NCBI GenBank assembly: GCA_015066215.1
Contig: SVOU01000003.1
Span: 1 to 38,360 of the forward strand
From: Oscillospiraceae bacterium
GTDB lineage: Bacteria > Bacillota > Clostridia > Oscillospirales > Acutalibacteraceae
Direction of reading: 5' to 3'
Length of the DNA stretch: 38,360 bases
The notes below the pieces were generated by a model, which was not told where the DNA came from, did no database searches, and saw only the letters and a list, made by a program, of their open reading frames with translations. This document shows positions 1-9,166 of the stretch, piece by piece; position 1 is the stretch's first letter, and each line of letters opens with the position of its first letter. Both the position numbers and the translations under genes were made by a program.

Positions 1-1218
1 GGTCCCGCAGGTATGGCGGCGGCTGTGGCCGCGTTTGACAGCGGTGTAACCGACGTGGTCATCCTCGACCGCGAGGAGCAGCTCGGCGGCATCTTGCGCC
101 AGTGTATCCACAACGGCTTCGGTCTGCACAAGCTCGGCGAAGAGCTGACAGGCCCCGAATACGCCGCCCACTATGCCGCCCTTGTCAAGGAACGCGGCAT
201 CAGGGTCTATACCGAAACCACCGTCACCAACCTGACCGCCGACCGCGTCGTGACGGCGCGAAGTCGCGACGGACTTGTGAAAATACAAGCGGGTGCTGTG
301 ATATTGGCCATGGGCTGTCGTGAGCGTAGCCGCGGCGCGCTCAATATCAGCGGCAGCCGCCCCGCAGGCGTGTATAGCGCCGGCACCGCCCAAAAGCTCA
401 TCAACATAGACGGCTATATGGTGGGCAAACGCGCCGTCATTCTCGGCTCGGGCGACATCGGGCTGATTATGGCGCGCCGCCTTTCTTGGGAAGGCGCCAA
501 AGTGGAAGCGGTGTGCGAGTTGTTGCCGTATTCGGGCGGATTGACCCGCAACATCGTGCAGTGCCTTGAGGATTTTGATATTCCGCTGTATCTCAGCACC
601 ACCGTGGTGAAAATTCACGGTGACAAGCGTGTGGAAGGTGTCACGGTGGCACAGGTGGACGAAAACCGCCGCCCCATTCCCGACACCGCGCGCTATATCC
701 CCTGTGATACGATTTTGTTGTCGGTGGGACTGATTCCCGAAAACGAACTCACCCGTGCGGCGGGCATCCCGATAGACCCCGTCACGGGCGGCGCGGTGGT
801 GGACGAGCAACGCCAGACCGCCGTCAAAGGTATTTTCGCCTGCGGCAACGTGTTGCAGGTGCACGATCTGGTAGACTATGTGTCCGACGAAGCCGAGTTG
901 GCGGGCGTCGGTGCCGCTGATTTTGTCAAAGGAACGCTTGCCGCTGAAAAAACGGTCAAAACCGCCGCGGGCAACGGCGTGCGCTACGTCCTGCCGCAAA
1001 CGGTCAGTTGTGACGGCGACGCCGTGTCGCTCTTTTTCCGCGTGAGCGAGCCGAGCGGCAAAGCGCGCCTGACGGTGCGATGCGGCGATGCGGTGCTGGC
1101 GACCAAAACCGCCTTGCGTACCGCCCCCGGTGAGATGGAAAAGATAACCCTCAAAAAAGGTGTGACGGCGGGACTTGCCGCCGACGCTTGTCTGACGGTG
1201 GAAAGAGAGGTGCTGTGA
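1..1218 (+). CDS. NAD(P)/FAD-dependent oxidoreductase, 5'-truncated by the window edge
   Basis: Open in frame from base 1 (GPAGMAAAVAAFDSG = end of a Rossmann GxGxxG motif). Internal second nucleotide-binding motif (AVILGSGDIGLIMARR) and FAD-type C-terminal ATG/GD region (GIFACGNVLQVHDLVDYVSDEAELAG). Followed by an overlapping DUF1667-type gene. Confidence 0.9.
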   Translation, partial: GPAGMAAAVAAFDSGVTDVVILDREEQLGGILRQCIHNGFGLHKLGEELTGPEYAAHYAALVKERGIRVYTETTVTNLTADRVVTARSRDGLVKIQAGAVILAMGCRERSRGALNISGSRPAGVYSAGTAQKLINIDGYMVGKRAVILGSGDIGLIMARRLSWEGAKVEAVCELLPYSGGLTRNIVQCLEDFDIPLYLSTTVVKIHGDKRVEGVTVAQVDENRRPIPDTARYIPCDTILLSVGLIPENELTRAAGIPIDPVTGGAVVDEQRQTAVKGIFACGNVLQVHDLVDYVSDEAELAGVGAADFVKGTLAAEKTVKTAAGNGVRYVLPQTVSCDGDAVSLFFRVSEPSGKARLTVRCGDAVLATKTALRTAPGEMEKITLKKGVTAGLAADACLTVEREVL

Positions 1219-1562
1219 TGAGCCGCCAACTGACTTGTATCCTCTGTCCGCGCGGCTGTGCGCTGACCGTGCAAGAAGCGGACGGCGCGTGGCAGGTGAC
1301 AGGCAACGCCTGTCCCCGCGGCGCACGCTATGGCATCGAGGAATGCACCAACCCCACCCGCACCGTTACCAGTATCGTGCGCGTGAAAAACCGCGATACG
1401 ATGCTCAGCGTCAAAACCGCCCACCCCGTGGCGAAAAAGGATACCTTCGAGGTCATCCGCTTCTTGCGCGGACAGCAAGTGTCTGCCCCCATCAAAGTGG
1501 GACAGGAACTGTTCCCCGACGTCTGCGGCAGTCCCATTGTCGCGACGAAAGACGTGGAATAA
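1218..1562 (+). CDS. DUF1667-type Cys-rich protein (oxidoreductase-associated)
   Basis: MSRQLTCILCPRGCALTVQ... CxxCPxGC motif and GNACPRGARYGIEECTNPTRTVTS. ATG overlaps the upstream stop (TGATG); the ORF-track start at 1188 is probably too early. Confidence 0.85.
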   Translation: MSRQLTCILCPRGCALTVQEADGAWQVTGNACPRGARYGIEECTNPTRTVTSIVRVKNRDTMLSVKTAHPVAKKDTFEVIRFLRGQQVSAPIKVGQELFPDVCGSPIVATKDVE

Positions 1563-1567
1563 AGCAA

Positions 1568-1596
1568 AAAGATGCACGAAATGTTCGTGCATCTTT
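1568..1596 (+). terminator. Intrinsic terminator after the DUF1667 gene
   Basis: AAAGATGCACGAA-atg-TTCGTGCATCTTT, a 13-bp perfect stem directly after the stop codon. Confidence 0.8.
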
Positions 1597-1706
1597 ATTA
1601 TATCTCAGCAAATTATGCGGCGCAGTACGCAAAAGCGGGGAAATTATTTTATAACCAAAAAGGATAGACGTAGCATGTCTTATGCCCTAAAATGACTTTG
1701 CGAAGA

Positions 1707-1740
1707 AAATCCACCCGAATTTCTTCGGATGGATCATTTT
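1707..1740. terminator. Possible terminator hairpin between convergent genes
   Basis: Imperfect inverted repeat AAAATCCACCCGAA-ttt-cTTCGGATGGATcATTTT downstream of the minus-strand AraC gene. Confidence 0.4.
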
Positions 1741-1854
1741 GCTTTATTACGGTACGCCGAGGACGTCACGCGCTGCAACGCACGCTACAGGGTGAAAAAA
1801 CGCACCTCTTTTTGTGATGGTTGGAGTATAATCTTGTTTGTTGTATGTATGTCT

Positions 1855-2733
1855 CTACGCTTTGGGCTTGTGAATAGTGCGATAGAAGCCGGGGGACTGT
1901 CCGTAACGTTTTTTGAAAGCTTTGTTAAAATAACTCACCGTGTCAAAGCCGGAAAAAACGGCTACATCCGTAATTGGGTTATCGGTGGTTTTCAGGAGAA
2001 TACAAGCATGATTTAATCGTTTTTCCAAAACATAGCTGGAAAACGGCATCTTCATGGTTTCACTGAACAGTTTCGAAAAATAATTTTTGCTCATATGAAC
2101 CATATCTGCCATCTCCTCCAGAGAAAGGTGCTCCCAATAATGGGCGTTGATATGGTCTACAACACGGATCACCGCGTGATGGTGGTTTTGTGAGCTATTA
2201 GAATAATTATGTTCAAATCGCTTTTCGGACTCATAATAACGGTAGACGATTCCCAACAATTTCATCAGATCTGTTTTAATGAACATTCTGTAACCGGGGT
2301 CTTTTTGCGTCCATTCTTTCTCAATGTTCAAAATAATAGGAACAAGTTCCTTTGCCACAGGCTCATCAGCTCGGAGAAACGGACGGTCACTTTCCCCCCG
2401 TTCAAAAAAAGCCTTCAAAAAAGAATAATCTATTTGGTTGCCATTCCATACCAGGTCAGCATTAAAAACGATTACTTTCAGAAAAAGGTTTTCTTCGTTG
2501 TAAGCCATGTGATATTCATGATTGTTGATAATGTAAATATCACCGGGGTGAAGCTCATATTTTTGATTGTTGTAGAGATAGTAACCTTTTCCGCTGACAA
2601 TGTAGTTGACCTCAAGGCTATCGTGTTTATGGACGTAGGGATTGTCAGAAAGTGCATCAGACTGTCCATGGGCATCATAAATGGCAAAGGGAAATTCGCT
2701 GCTTTTAATGACATTTTCTGCTTTATGTATCAT
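1855..2733 (-). CDS. AraC-family transcriptional regulator (cupin sensor plus HTH_18)
   Basis: C-terminal AraC signature (LSLEEMADMVHMSKNYFSKLFSETMKMPFSSYVLEKRLNHACILLKTTDNPITDVAVFSGFDTVSYFNKAFKKRYGQSPGFYR). N-terminal cupin-like HKHDSLEVNYIVSGKGYYLYNNQKYELHPGDIYIINNHEYH. Start assigned at MIHKAEN because of an AGGGAGGCG RBS upstream. Confidence 0.93.
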   Translation of the reverse strand: MIHKAENVIKSSEFPFAIYDAHGQSDALSDNPYVHKHDSLEVNYIVSGKGYYLYNNQKYELHPGDIYIINNHEYHMAYNEENLFLKVIVFNADLVWNGNQIDYSFLKAFFERGESDRPFLRADEPVAKELVPIILNIEKEWTQKDPGYRMFIKTDLMKLLGIVYRYYESEKRFEHNYSNSSQNHHHAVIRVVDHINAHYWEHLSLEEMADMVHMSKNYFSKLFSETMKMPFSSYVLEKRLNHACILLKTTDNPITDVAVFSGFDTVSYFNKAFKKRYGQSPGFYRTIHKPKA

Positions 2734-2951
2734 TTTTTTGCGCCTCCCTGTGAAATGCCTTGCCGATATTTTACACCAAAACGGAAGCAGATGCAACTTT
2801 TCGTTCACAAATCATATATTTGTTCAATTAATTGATAGGAAAGGTCAAGTTTTTTTCTTGTTATGTTGTTAAAATAACGACATTGGAATTTTTTATATTA
2901 AAAAATCAGTATGCAATCGGTGTTTGGAATGGCGGGAAAGTGAGGGTTACC

Positions 2952-4064
2952 ATGAAATTAGTATATCAGGAAAACTGGGATAAGATCAAGGAACGATTGA
3001 CACTGCTTTGGGACAATGAGATTTTGGATCGTCCCGTTGTTTCTGTGCGGTGCCTGAGAGACAAAAACAACCCGTACGGAAATCCCAACCTTAAAGTACC
3101 CAAGACATCAAAAGAGTATTATCTGGATGTTGCGTGTATGATAGAAAGAAATTTGGATGTCATCGAAAAAACGTATTTCGGCGGCGATGCCTATCCCGTT
3201 ATTTTCCCCGGTTGGGGTTGTGGAGGACATTCCAAGTATTTACAATCATGGGAAATGTATGAAAAACACACGCATTACACACCCCACACCATTTGGATGG
3301 ATCCGGTGATTGATGAATACAGTGATTTTGATTTTCATTTCGATAGGAACAATCCTGTTTTTCAGGCCGAATTGCAGAGCATGCAATATCTTGCCGAAGA
3401 AAGCAAGGGTAGATATATGGTAGCCATGCCGGACAATTGCGGCAGCTTCGACGGCTTGGGGAATTTGCGAAACAATGAAGATTTGATTGTGGATCTTATG
3501 GATCAGCCTGAAGAAGTAAAAATGGCCAGCGGTAAGTTGGTGGATGCTTTAATCCGGAGCGGAGACGAATTGTTCGAGGCGGTTCGGCGGGCTTGCGACG
3601 GCGGTTCTGCGCATGGATGGATGGGGACATGGTCTCCGGGCAAACACATGCAGTTGCAGTGTGACCTATCCGTTATGATCTCACCGGCTATGTATCAGGA
3701 GTTTATTCTGGAAGAAATTGAGAGAACCACGGCTTGGCTAGATCATTCCATTTACCATTTGGACGGCATTGAACAAGCCCGCTTTTTGGACTTTTTATTG
3801 TCTGTTAAAAAGTTGAACATGATCCAGTGGACCCAGGTGGAAGGTCAACCCGATGTCACACAAAATTTCCATCACATCCGGAGAATTCAAAAAGCCGGAA
3901 AAGGCGTTGTGCTGATCATCGATAAGTGCCAGTTGGAGGCTGTTCTTGATAATACATCTCCTAATGGGCGGATGTTGATTGTTAACGGTGCTGATGATCC
4001 ACAAGAGGCTGATGCCATCGTTGATTATGTCGCAAAGCATAGTTTTCAAAGGAAGCTTTATTGA
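2952..4064 (+). CDS. Uroporphyrinogen decarboxylase (URO-D)-like / methyltransferase-like TIM-barrel protein
   Basis: Translation MKLVYQENWDKIKERLTLLWDNEILDRPVVSV... with UROD-superfamily-like features (DNCGSFDGLGNLRNNEDLIVDLMDQPEEVK; ISPAMYQEFILEEIERTTAWLDHSIYHLDGIEQARFLDFLL). Divergent from the AraC gene. Confidence 0.75.
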   Translation: MKLVYQENWDKIKERLTLLWDNEILDRPVVSVRCLRDKNNPYGNPNLKVPKTSKEYYLDVACMIERNLDVIEKTYFGGDAYPVIFPGWGCGGHSKYLQSWEMYEKHTHYTPHTIWMDPVIDEYSDFDFHFDRNNPVFQAELQSMQYLAEESKGRYMVAMPDNCGSFDGLGNLRNNEDLIVDLMDQPEEVKMASGKLVDALIRSGDELFEAVRRACDGGSAHGWMGTWSPGKHMQLQCDLSVMISPAMYQEFILEEIERTTAWLDHSIYHLDGIEQARFLDFLLSVKKLNMIQWTQVEGQPDVTQNFHHIRRIQKAGKGVVLIIDKCQLEAVLDNTSPNGRMLIVNGADDPQEADAIVDYVAKHSFQRKLY

Positions 4065-4192
4065 AAATGTTGGATGCAGGTTGTGTGTGATCCTATCATT
4101 CTATCCTAATGGATGTATGATACGCGCACAGTGCTATTTGATAAATACTTAGTGACGATGTGATAGATACGGGAAGCCGCGTTTTACACACA

Positions 4193-4227
4193 AAAAAGAC
4201 AGAGCAGATTTTCTGCTCTGTCTTTTT
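4193..4227. terminator. Bidirectional intrinsic terminator
   Basis: AAAAAGACAGAGCAGA-ttt-TCTGCTCTGTCTTTTT, a 16-bp perfect stem between convergent genes. Confidence 0.9.
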
Positions 4228-4231
4228 ATTT

Positions 4232-6385
4232 TTATTGTGCTTCTTTCGGCGGGAGCATCGTCAAGCCGATGCGTTTTTTCGCGACGTCGACGCTGATGAC
4301 CCACACCTTGATGATATCGCCGACTTTCAGCACCTCGGACGGGTGCTTGATAAAGCGGTTGGTGATGCGGGAGATATGCACCAGTCCGTCCTGATGCACG
4401 CCGATGTCCACAAACGCGCCAAAGTCAATGACGTTGCGCACCGTGCCGGTCAACTCCATACCCGCTTTGAGGTCTTCCATACCCATAATATCCACCCGCA
4501 GCAAAGGCGGCGGCAGTTCATCACGCGGGTCACGCCCCGGCTTTTGCAGCTCGTCGAGCATATCCTTGAGGGTCGGTTCGCCAACACCCAACTTTTCCGC
4601 CAAAGCGGCAAGTCCCAACTGCTCGGCACGGCTTTTCAGCACCGCCGCACCGCCACAGGCGAGCTCCTGCTCGGTCAAGCCGCATAAAGCCAACAGCTTT
4701 TTGGCGGCGTCATAGCTTTCGGGGTGAACCGCGGTGTTGTCAAGCAATTCGCGGCTTTCGGGCACGCGCAAAAAGCCTGCACACTGCTCGAACGCCTTAG
4801 GTCCCAGCTTCGGCACCTTTTTGAGCGCGTTGCGGTTGGCAAATGCGCCGTTTTCCTGACGGTAGGTGACGATATTTTTCGCCACCGCCGCACTGACACC
4901 CGCCACGCGGGAGAGAAGCGGCGCGGACGCGGTATTGAGGTCAACACCCACGCCGTTGACGCAACCCTCGACCACACCGTCGAGCGCTTCTGACAACTGC
5001 TTTTGCGGCATATCGTGCTGATATTGTCCCACGCCGATGGCCTTGGGGTCAATTTTCACCAGCTCCGACAGCGGATCTTGCAGACGGCGGGCAATCGACA
5101 CCGCTGAACGCAAGGATACGTCATAATCGGGAAACTCCTCCGCCGCCAGCTTGGACGCGGAGTAAACGGACGCGCCCGCTTCGCTGACCACCATATAGGA
5201 AAGCCCGCTGTCCAGTTCGCGGATGACCTCGGCGGCAAACACTTCCGTTTCGTGCGAAGCGGTGCCGTTGCCGATAGCAAACACCGTCACGCCGTGCTTT
5301 TTCACCAAGCCTTTGATAAAGGTTTTCGCCTGCTCCACCTTGTTGTGGGGCGGCACGGCATAGATCACACCCGTGTCCAGCACCTTGCCGGTGCCGTCCA
5401 CCACCGCCACCTTGCAGCCCGTGCGATAACCGGGGTCAAGCCCCAGCACCACGCGGTTTTTAAGCGGCGGTTGCATCAAAAGCTGACGCAGGTTGACCGA
5501 AAACACCTTGATGGCGTCGGTGGACGCCTTGTCGGTCAGCTCGTTGCGCAGCTCGCGTTCGAGAGCGGGGAACAGCAGGCGATCGTACGCATCCTCCATC
5601 GCCTCGCGTACCTGTGCGGCGCAGGCGTTATCCGCGTGCAGATGAATACTGCCGAGAATGGTCATCGCCCGCGCGCGGTCAAAGGTGACGGCGACTTTGA
5701 GGATTTCTTCCCGTTCGCCGCGGTTGACCGCCAACACGCGATGCCCTGCAATCTTGCAAAGCGGCTCGGCAAAATCCGCATACATCTCATAAACGCCCAG
5801 ATCCTCGGCGGCACCCTTGGCGGTCAGCTTGCCGTGTGCCATACACACCACGCGCAAGCGCTTGCGCGCCCCCGCATCGTCGGAAACGCGCTCGGCGAGA
5901 ATATCCCGTGCGCCCGCCAAAGCCTCTTCGACCGACGGCACTTCCTTTTCCTCGTCCACAAACGCCGCCGCCAAAGTGAGCGGATCGTCATCCGTTTGAG
6001 CATAAATAGCGTCTGCCAGCGGCTCCAACCCCTTTGCCTTTGCCACCGACGCGCGCGTTTTGCGTTTGGGGCGGAAGGGGCGGTAAAGGTCCTCGATTTC
6101 GGTGAGCGTCACCGCGGCATCGAGCGCCAGTTCCCACTCGGGGGTGGCGGCACCCTGTTCAATGACGGCGGCGCGCACCTTTTCGCGCTGCTCGTCTAGA
6201 TTGCGCAGGTAAGTCAGCCGCTCAAACAACTCGCGCAAGATCTGATCGTCCAGCGACCCCGTCATCTCCTTGCGATAACGCGCGATAAAGGGAATGGTGT
6301 TACCGTCGTCGATCAGCTGCACCGTGTTGGCGACCTGATTCGGCCGCAGGTGGAACTCCTGTTCCAGCGTTTTTAAGATATCCAT
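4232..6385 (-). CDS. tex: Tex-family RNA-binding transcription accessory protein
   Basis: 717 aa. Tex N-terminal domain, YqgF-like (VVLGLDPGYRTGCKVAVVD), HhH region (ALKKVPKLGPKAFEQCAGFLRV) and C-terminal S1 domain (GMELTGTVRNVIDFGAFVDIGVHQDGLVHISR). Confidence 0.97.
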   Translation of the reverse strand: MDILKTLEQEFHLRPNQVANTVQLIDDGNTIPFIARYRKEMTGSLDDQILRELFERLTYLRNLDEQREKVRAAVIEQGAATPEWELALDAAVTLTEIEDLYRPFRPKRKTRASVAKAKGLEPLADAIYAQTDDDPLTLAAAFVDEEKEVPSVEEALAGARDILAERVSDDAGARKRLRVVCMAHGKLTAKGAAEDLGVYEMYADFAEPLCKIAGHRVLAVNRGEREEILKVAVTFDRARAMTILGSIHLHADNACAAQVREAMEDAYDRLLFPALERELRNELTDKASTDAIKVFSVNLRQLLMQPPLKNRVVLGLDPGYRTGCKVAVVDGTGKVLDTGVIYAVPPHNKVEQAKTFIKGLVKKHGVTVFAIGNGTASHETEVFAAEVIRELDSGLSYMVVSEAGASVYSASKLAAEEFPDYDVSLRSAVSIARRLQDPLSELVKIDPKAIGVGQYQHDMPQKQLSEALDGVVEGCVNGVGVDLNTASAPLLSRVAGVSAAVAKNIVTYRQENGAFANRNALKKVPKLGPKAFEQCAGFLRVPESRELLDNTAVHPESYDAAKKLLALCGLTEQELACGGAAVLKSRAEQLGLAALAEKLGVGEPTLKDMLDELQKPGRDPRDELPPPLLRVDIMGMEDLKAGMELTGTVRNVIDFGAFVDIGVHQDGLVHISRITNRFIKHPSEVLKVGDIIKVWVISVDVAKKRIGLTMLPPKEAQ

Positions 6386-6415
6386 ACTGCCTCCTATGTT
6401 AGGGTTTATCTACTG

Positions 6416-6979
6416 TCAAAGTCCCAGCCGCCGTGCCAGATGCAGCACCAGCGCCTGTGTTTTCGCGTCGGGAAGTTTGCCCTGCTCGACCCATTGGATC
6501 GCGGTGGCAAGCGGCACGCGCTCCACTTCCAAAAACTCATCCTCGTCGGGGCTTTGCGCTCCAAAGGACAGGTCGGTGGCGATAAACAGATGCAACACCT
6601 CGTCGGTGTAGCCCACGCTCGGAAAAAGTTCTCCGACCTTTTCGAGCGTGCCGCACGCGCCCGTTTCCTCTTGCAGCTCACGCCGTGCGCAGTCAAAGGG
6701 ATCTTCGCCCTTGTTTAGCTTGCCCGCGGGCAGCTCGGTGAGTATCTGCCCGTACGGATAGCGAAACTGCCGCACAAACAAAAGCTCTTGGGCATCGGTC
6801 AGCGCGGCAATACACACGCCGCCCGAATGGCGCACTACCTCACGCAGAGCGGTCTGCCCGTCGGGCAGACGCACCGTGTCCACCTGTAAGGTGAGAATGC
6901 GCCCTTCATATTTGTTTTCGCCCGCAAGGCGGACTTCGTCAAGATTCATAGCGGACAACTCCTTTGTCATATATACCAA
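6416..6979 (-). CDS. NUDIX hydrolase (ADP-ribose pyrophosphatase-like)
   Basis: Nudix box GKLNKGEDPFDCARRELQEETGACG; preceded by typical VRQFRYPYGQILTELPAGKL. An alternative start at MTKELSAMN is possible. Confidence 0.93.
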   Translation of the reverse strand: MVYMTKELSAMNLDEVRLAGENKYEGRILTLQVDTVRLPDGQTALREVVRHSGGVCIAALTDAQELLFVRQFRYPYGQILTELPAGKLNKGEDPFDCARRELQEETGACGTLEKVGELFPSVGYTDEVLHLFIATDLSFGAQSPDEDEFLEVERVPLATAIQWVEQGKLPDAKTQALVLHLARRLGL

Positions 6980-7005
6980 TATGCGGTAAGAAAGAAGGGG
7001 TTTTC

Positions 7006-7908
7006 GTGGAACGTATCGTGATCCCGACGCCCGCCGACAGCGGCGCGGTGCGGGGGTTTATCGGAGCATTAAGACGGCGGTATCGGTTTTTGGAGAGTTT
7101 TCCCATCGGCGCATCCGTCTGCGGGCGGGAACTGTTTTGTCTGCGGCTGGGGCAAGGGGATGAGCGGGTGCTGTTTGCCGCCGCATTTCACGCACAGGAA
7201 TGGCTCACGTCACTGCTTTTGTTACGCTTTTGCGAGGATATGTGCGCCGCGCTGGCGGGTGACGGTATGCTCGCCGACATTCCCTTTGCGCGGGGGCTTT
7301 GCGGGCGCAGTATCTATATGATCCCGCAGATGAACCCCGACGGGGTGGATATCGCGATACACGGCGCGCAAACGGCGGGGATATACGCCGCCAAAGTGCG
7401 CGCGCTCGGCGGTGATACCTATGGGGTGTGGTCGGCCAACGCGCGCGGCGTAGACTTAAACCACAACTATGACGCGGGCTGGGACGCATTGGCAGCGGCG
7501 GAAACTGCCGCGGGCATCACAGGCCCCGCCCCACGCCAATGGCGCGGGCCATATCCCGCGAGCGAGCCCGAAACCAAAGCGCTGATCGCCCTGTGCGCGC
7601 GGGTGCGGTTTCGCCACGTGATCGCGCTACACTCACAGGGAGAGGAGATCTATTGGCAATACGGCGACAACACCCCCGACCAATCCCACCTGATGGCAAA
7701 GATCATGGGGGCGTGCAGTGGCTATACGGTCGCCCAGCCGACGGGGCTTGCGTCCCACGGCGGCTTTAAGGATTGGTTTATCCAGACCACGGGCAGAGCG
7801 GGCTTTACGTGGGAATGCGGCAAGGGAGAAAATCCCCTGCCGCAAGAAGATTTGGAGCCGATCTATGCGCGTATGCAGGAAATGATGGCGCTGTCTGCGC
7901 TGATGTAA
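7006..7908 (+). CDS. M14-family zinc carboxypeptidase (cytoplasmic, DAP-amino-acid endopeptidase-like)
   Basis: Zn motif FHAQEW (HxxE); NPDGVD; RGVDLNHNYD; catalytic Glu region GFTWECGKGENPLP. GTG start at 7006 after an AGAAAGAAGGGG RBS. No signal peptide. Confidence 0.88.
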   Translation: MERIVIPTPADSGAVRGFIGALRRRYRFLESFPIGASVCGRELFCLRLGQGDERVLFAAAFHAQEWLTSLLLLRFCEDMCAALAGDGMLADIPFARGLCGRSIYMIPQMNPDGVDIAIHGAQTAGIYAAKVRALGGDTYGVWSANARGVDLNHNYDAGWDALAAAETAAGITGPAPRQWRGPYPASEPETKALIALCARVRFRHVIALHSQGEEIYWQYGDNTPDQSHLMAKIMGACSGYTVAQPTGLASHGGFKDWFIQTTGRAGFTWECGKGENPLPQEDLEPIYARMQEMMALSALM

Positions 7909-7909
7909 A

Positions 7910-8785
7910 TCAGTCCTGCGGCGGCAGCGGTGCCTTTTTGCGCCTGAGAAATTTAGGCAGCGGCAGCGTGCCCGCTTGCAGCATAAAATTGAGCTGTGCG
8001 CCGAGCAACAGGATATACATACACGCGTAAAGCCACAAAATCAGCACCACCACGGCGGTCAGACTGCCGTAAAGGTTGGCGTAGTTGCCGAAATGCTCGA
8101 TGTAAAAAGAAAACAGGCGGGAAAAGCCCAACCAGCCGACGGCGCTGATAAATGCCCCCGGCAATTCCGCCCACAAGGTGCTTTGGCGACGCGGCAAAAA
8201 GCGGTAGAGCAGTAAGAAAAATACCACCAGCAGCCCACCGCCGACGAGATTGCGCCAATCCAGCACGCCCCACGTGATGGAGCGCAACTGGGGAAACAGC
8301 TGCAACAGCCAGTTGGCAATGTTGTCGCCAAACACCAGCACGCCCAACGCCGCCAGCAAAAATACCATAAATAACAAGGTGAACACGATGGAAGTCAGCC
8401 GCAACGCAGGATAGCGGCGGCGCTCTTTGACGTCATAGACGGTGTCAAGCCCCTGTATCAACGCCACAAAGCCTTTGGACGCCGCCCACAGGGTGGTCAG
8501 CACCGTCACCCACAGCACCGCGCCGTTGTTATCGTACAGCGCCGACACCTGATCGTCGAGAAACACAGTGGACGAAGTGGGGAACAGCCCGCTCAAAAAC
8601 GCGGTGAGCTGTTCTTTGGTAAACGGCAGATACGGTACCAGTGCAAACAGCAGCATCGCCAAAGGGAACAGGGACAAAAACAGAAACAGCGCCGCTTTGG
8701 ACGCAAACGCTCCCGTGTGACAGGCGACCGTGCGCTGCCCGAAATCGCGTGCATAGTGCCAGAGGTTCAATAGCTTTTGTTTCAT
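7910..8785 (-). CDS. YihY/virulence-factor-BrkB-family membrane protein
   Basis: Multi-TM protein with BrkB-like arrangement (FASKAALFLFLSLFPLAMLLFALVPYLPFTKEQL; LPRRQSTLWAELPGAFISAVGWLGFSRLFSFYIEHFGNYANLYGSLTAVVVLILWLYACMYILLLGAQLN). Confidence 0.93.
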   Translation of the reverse strand: MKQKLLNLWHYARDFGQRTVACHTGAFASKAALFLFLSLFPLAMLLFALVPYLPFTKEQLTAFLSGLFPTSSTVFLDDQVSALYDNNGAVLWVTVLTTLWAASKGFVALIQGLDTVYDVKERRRYPALRLTSIVFTLLFMVFLLAALGVLVFGDNIANWLLQLFPQLRSITWGVLDWRNLVGGGLLVVFFLLLYRFLPRRQSTLWAELPGAFISAVGWLGFSRLFSFYIEHFGNYANLYGSLTAVVVLILWLYACMYILLLGAQLNFMLQAGTLPLPKFLRRKKAPLPPQD

Positions 8786-8799
8786 AGCCGCACCTCGCT

Positions 8800-9045
8800 T
8801 CAAGGAGCAGAAAACAGACCGAGCTGCGCGGCAAAAAAGGCTTCATCCTGTGGAGACAGCGCGGCGCAAAGATGAATGGCGCGCGCTCTGTCCAAACTGA
8901 AAATACCGATGATGGAACGTCCGTCCACACAGACGGCTCCCTGCGTCAACTCCACCGTTCCCTCAACACGGTCGCACAGATGCGCAAAATCGTGTGCCTT
9001 CGACGGCGTTGACAAAAAAATATCAGCTTGCAACAAGACGCTCAC
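8800..9045 (-). CDS. Divergent HPr-like protein
   Basis: About 82 aa (GTG 9045 start or nearby TTG). HPr-like layout around VCVDGRSIIGIFSLD, but no GLHARPA active-site motif. Confidence 0.6.
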   Translation of the reverse strand: MSVLLQADIFLSTPSKAHDFAHLCDRVEGTVELTQGAVCVDGRSIIGIFSLDRARAIHLCAALSPQDEAFFAAQLGLFSAP

Positions 9046-9166
9046 CTCTTTTGAAAGTATATAGTACCAGTATACCAAAAAAGTTGGAAAAATTCAACTG
9101 CCGCTTGAAAAAACCTCCGTTGTTCGGTATAATATGACCGAGAAAGCCAAAAGGAGGGGGATACCG

